Below are positions 61,752-64,000 of a DNA stretch of 64,000 nucleotides, piece by piece. The notes beneath the pieces were generated by a model. That model ran no database searches. It had not been told where the DNA came from and saw only the letters and a program-made list of their open reading frames with translations. A program made the translations under genes and the position numbers. Source of the DNA: Kaistia soli DSM 19436 (GTDB lineage: Bacteria > Pseudomonadota > Alphaproteobacteria > Rhizobiales > Kaistiaceae); contig NZ_FQUP01000003.1 in assembly GCF_900129325.1 (NCBI RefSeq), positions 310,001-374,000 of the forward strand, read 5' to 3'. Numbering within the stretch: position 1 is the first letter of the stretch; each line of letters starts with the position of its first letter.

Positions 61752-62654
61752 ATGGACAGAGTGATCGACCCTGCCAAGATCGCGGGCCGCGTGCCGTTTT
61801 CGCCAATCACGAGCCGGCCGGCCTTCCGCCTGCCGGGCGATGCTCGCGTTGCGGTGTGGACGATCGTCAATGTCGAGAACTGGAGCCCTGCCCGGCCGAT
61901 GCCGCGCGCAGTTCTCCCGCCGCCGATGGGCCGCATGCTGCTTCCCGACATTCCAAACTGGGCCTGGCATGAATACGGACTTCGCGTCGGGTTCTGGCGC
62001 TTCCTCGACGTGCTCTCGTCGCGCGGGCTCAAGGCTAGCTTCGCCGTGAACGGATCGGCGATCGCGGCTTATCCGGAAGTCTGCACGGCAGCCCGCGACG
62101 CGGGTTGGGATTTCGTCGGCCATGGCTATGAACAGCGCCCAATGCATGATGTCGCCGACCAGGCGGATGCCATACGACGCACGATTGCTGCGATTGCCGA
62201 ATTCACTGGCCGGGCGCCGCGTGGCTGGGAAAGCCCCGGCCTGACCGAGACCGAAGAGACGATCGACCGGCTTGTCGAGGCGGGTATCGACTACGTCTGC
62301 GACTGGTGCCTGGACGACCAGCCGGTGCGCCTGGCCGCCGCCGGAGGATCGATCGTTTCGGTCCCGTATACGGTCGAACTCAACGATGTTGTCGTTCACG
62401 CCGTCCAGGGCCACAGTTCGGACGAACTGATGAAGCGTGGCATCGCCCAGTTCGATCGGCTCTACCTCGAAGGTGCCGAAACGCCGCGCGTCATGGCGAT
62501 TTCCATCCATCCCTACCTGACGGGCGTGCCGCATCGCATCGGCTATCTCGAGGAGCTTTACGATCACATCCTCGCAAAGGAAGGCGTCGTCCACTGCACC
62601 GGCGCCGAGATCTGCGACTGGTTCATCGCCGAAGAGAAGAGGCTCGGGGTCTAG
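61752..62654 (+). CDS. Polysaccharide-deacetylase/PuuE-type allantoinase-like enzyme
   Basis: A 300-residue protein of the NodB/PuuE family. The start of the fold reads AVWTIVNVENWSPARPMP (metal-ligand region where PuuE has NxEEG), then WAWHEYGLRVGFWRFLDVLSSRGLKASFAVNGSAIAAYPEV, WDFVGHGYEQ (H124), RGWESPGLTETEETIDRLVEAGIDYVCDWCLDD and ISIHPYLTGVPHR. PuuE enzymes hydrolyse allantoin without a cofactor; relatives deacetylate glycans. The PuuE-like gene downstream and AllA in between favour a ureide role, with this as a paralogue of altered substrate. Confidence 0.87.
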   Translation: MDRVIDPAKIAGRVPFSPITSRPAFRLPGDARVAVWTIVNVENWSPARPMPRAVLPPPMGRMLLPDIPNWAWHEYGLRVGFWRFLDVLSSRGLKASFAVNGSAIAAYPEVCTAARDAGWDFVGHGYEQRPMHDVADQADAIRRTIAAIAEFTGRAPRGWESPGLTETEETIDRLVEAGIDYVCDWCLDDQPVRLAAAGGSIVSVPYTVELNDVVVHAVQGHSSDELMKRGIAQFDRLYLEGAETPRVMAISIHPYLTGVPHRIGYLEELYDHILAKEGVVHCTGAEICDWFIAEEKRLGV

Positions 62655-63131
62655 ATGCGCGTCGAGCCGCTGACAGACACGTCGTTCGCGGCGTTTGGCG
62701 CGCTGATCCGCCACCCCGGCGGGTCTGAGCGCCATTATCTCCCGGCCGTGCTCGCAACGCCGCTGCCAGATGCCAGACCCGCCCTCTGGATCCACCCCGT
62801 TAAACCGGCCCAATGGCCGCTCCGGATCGACAAGCTGGAGCGCCATCCGCATGGCGCACAATCCTTCATGCCGCTCGGCAGCGGCCACGCGCTGGTGGTC
62901 GTTTGCGGGAAAGATGCCGAAGGCATGCCTGATCCCAAGGCGTTGCGGGCGTTCCTGTGTCCACCGGCCACGGGCTTCACCTACCATCCTGGCGTCTGGC
63001 ACCACGGCCTCACGAGCATCGACGCCGCGATCGACTTCGTCGTTGTGATGGCTGCCCACGGGGTGACCGGAGAGACGGACTGGTTCTCCCTTCCCACCGC
63101 GATCACCATCGAGCACCGGGATCTGCCATGA
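62655..63131 (+). CDS. allA: Ureidoglycolate lyase (AllA family)
   Basis: A 158-residue cupin-like protein. RVEPLTDTSFAAFGALI, the active-site-like HPHGAQSFMPLGSGHALVVVCGKD and AFLCPPATGFTYHPGVWHHGLTSIDAAIDFVVV are the conserved parts of AllA/ureidoglycolate hydrolase family. The canonical reaction splits ureidoglycolate to glyoxylate and urea. It starts directly after the preceding stop and overlaps the next gene by 4 bp, so it is translated with both PuuE-type enzymes. The gene symbol refers to the family; the in vivo substrate is not proven. Confidence 0.88.
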   Translation: MRVEPLTDTSFAAFGALIRHPGGSERHYLPAVLATPLPDARPALWIHPVKPAQWPLRIDKLERHPHGAQSFMPLGSGHALVVVCGKDAEGMPDPKALRAFLCPPATGFTYHPGVWHHGLTSIDAAIDFVVVMAAHGVTGETDWFSLPTAITIEHRDLP

Positions 63132-64000
63132 CCGACAACGATCTGCCCCCACGCGACTTCATAGGCTACGGTCCGACCCCGCCCCATCCGCGTTGGCCGG
63201 GCGGCGCCCGGCTGGCGCTCAACATCGTGCTGAATGTCGAGGAGGGATCCGAGCGGTCGTTCCCGGACGGCGATGAAATGACCGAGGACGGTTTGACCGA
63301 AGGCGGCGTCGGCGGTTTCAAGGGCCGCGATCTCGCCGCGGAATCGATGTTCGAATATGGCGCGCGCGCCGGCTTCTGGCGCATCTTGCGCACGCTTGCC
63401 GAACGCGGCGTGACTGCGACGACGTTTGCGTGCGCCGTGGCCATCGAGCGCAATCCGGCGATCGCCGCGGCGATCCGTTCAGCCGGCTTTGACGTCTGCT
63501 GCCATGGCTATCGCTGGGAGCCCGTGCAGTTGCTCGGCGAGGAGCGGGAGCGCGAACTGGTCGCGAAGGCCGTCGCGAGCCTGACGGAAACGCTCGGCTC
63601 ACCGCCATCCGGCTGGTACTGCCGCTATGCACCGAGCGTCTTCACCCGGCGCATCATCGCCGAACATGGCGGATTTCTCTATGATTCCGACAGCTACGCC
63701 GACGATCTGCCCTACTATGTGCAGGTTGCCGGCCAGCCGCATCTTGTGGTGCCTTATACGCTCACCAACAACGACACGAAATTCGTTCGCGGCGGCATCT
63801 CGACGGGACGGCAGTTCGCCGATTACCTGATCGAGGCCTTCGACGTGCTGTACCGGGAAGGCGCCGAGACACCGAAGATGATGTCGGTGGGTCTGCATTC
63901 TCGGATCATCGGCCACGCAGCACGCATCTCCGGCCTTGAACGATTCCTCGACCATGTGGCGCGGCATGACGATGTCTGGATCTGCCGGCGCGAGGATATC
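63128..64000 (+). CDS. puuE: PuuE-type allantoinase, 3' end beyond window
   Basis: About 291 codons are visible and the C-terminus lies beyond the right edge. The start MTDNDLPPRDFIGYGPTPPHPRWPGGARLALNIVLNVEEGSERSFPDGD is nearly the standard PuuE N-terminus, with NVEEGSE near residue 36. FEYGARAGFWRILRTLAERGVTATTFACAVAIERNP and CCHGYRWEP (metal-binding His), then VVPYTLTNNDTKFV, follow. The family converts allantoin to allantoate in purine breakdown, without the metal site of the amidohydrolase-type allantoinases. Confidence 0.9.
   Translation, partial: MTDNDLPPRDFIGYGPTPPHPRWPGGARLALNIVLNVEEGSERSFPDGDEMTEDGLTEGGVGGFKGRDLAAESMFEYGARAGFWRILRTLAERGVTATTFACAVAIERNPAIAAAIRSAGFDVCCHGYRWEPVQLLGEERERELVAKAVASLTETLGSPPSGWYCRYAPSVFTRRIIAEHGGFLYDSDSYADDLPYYVQVAGQPHLVVPYTLTNNDTKFVRGGISTGRQFADYLIEAFDVLYREGAETPKMMSVGLHSRIIGHAARISGLERFLDHVARHDDVWICRREDI

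Overview
The window is a GC-rich chromosomal segment with tightly packed, overlapping operons. An invasion-associated-locus-B (IalB) family protein, DppABCDF- and RbsABC-type importers, FCD-type GntR regulators and the codon usage all suggest an alphaproteobacterium, probably Hyphomicrobiales (Rhizobiales). This placement is an inference from gene content. I saw no rRNA, tRNA, CRISPR array, integrase, capsid, terminase or intact insertion sequence.

Layout. 1-1.85 kb, minus strand: a small MarR-controlled group (MarR regulator, DUF1398 protein, short-chain dehydrogenase) with a clear promoter/operator. 1.87-29.9 kb: a complete-looking extracellular contractile injection system (eCIS), built as two divergent operons around an AT-rich 390-bp control region (14929-15318). 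The leftward operon runs sheath, inner tube, zinc-ribbon gp26-like protein, proline-rich protein, Pvc16-type cap protein, AAA+ ATPase, an 87-aa protein, and two DUF4157 cargo proteins that flank a 168-aa unknown. One cargo carries a second C-terminal HExxH metallopeptidase and the other a possible HNH-like nuclease tail. The rightward operon encodes the baseplate, spike and fibres: tube/LysM adaptor, gpX/LysM-like protein, gpD/gp27-like hub, gp5-like spike, a 90-aa protein, gp25, two large baseplate-J proteins, gpI fused to a beta-structured tail, a DUF6519 beta-helix fibre and a 111-aa helical protein. I could find neither a tape-measure protein nor a PAAR tip.

30.0-30.5 kb holds two decayed gene remnants (tail of a dehydrogenase and the DNA-binding half of an AraC regulator). 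30.7-38.7 kb is one plus-strand operon: M20 deacylase, GntR regulator, peptide/nickel-type ABC importer, alpha/beta hydrolase and periplasmic binding protein. 39.0-48.8 kb, minus strand: an IalB-family protein and a giant type V autotransporter of about 3020 residues. About 53 degenerate 26-28-residue repeats make up its passenger, and part of the array has been freshly amplified as a 318-bp superunit.

49.4-64 kb looks like a ureide/hydantoin (purine-breakdown) catabolic island: an RbsABC-type importer co-transcribed with an allantoate/N-carbamoyl-amino-acid amidohydrolase, divergent hydantoinase A and B genes, a solute-binding-protein homologue that lacks a signal peptide and sits beside a two-winged-helix GntR regulator, and a divergent operon of short-chain dehydrogenase, two polysaccharide-deacetylase/PuuE-type allantoinases and ureidoglycolate lyase. 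The likely logic is import of a purine-derived ureide or substituted hydantoin, ring opening, then amidohydrolysis and release of ammonia and glyoxylate. The exact substrate is not readable from sequence.
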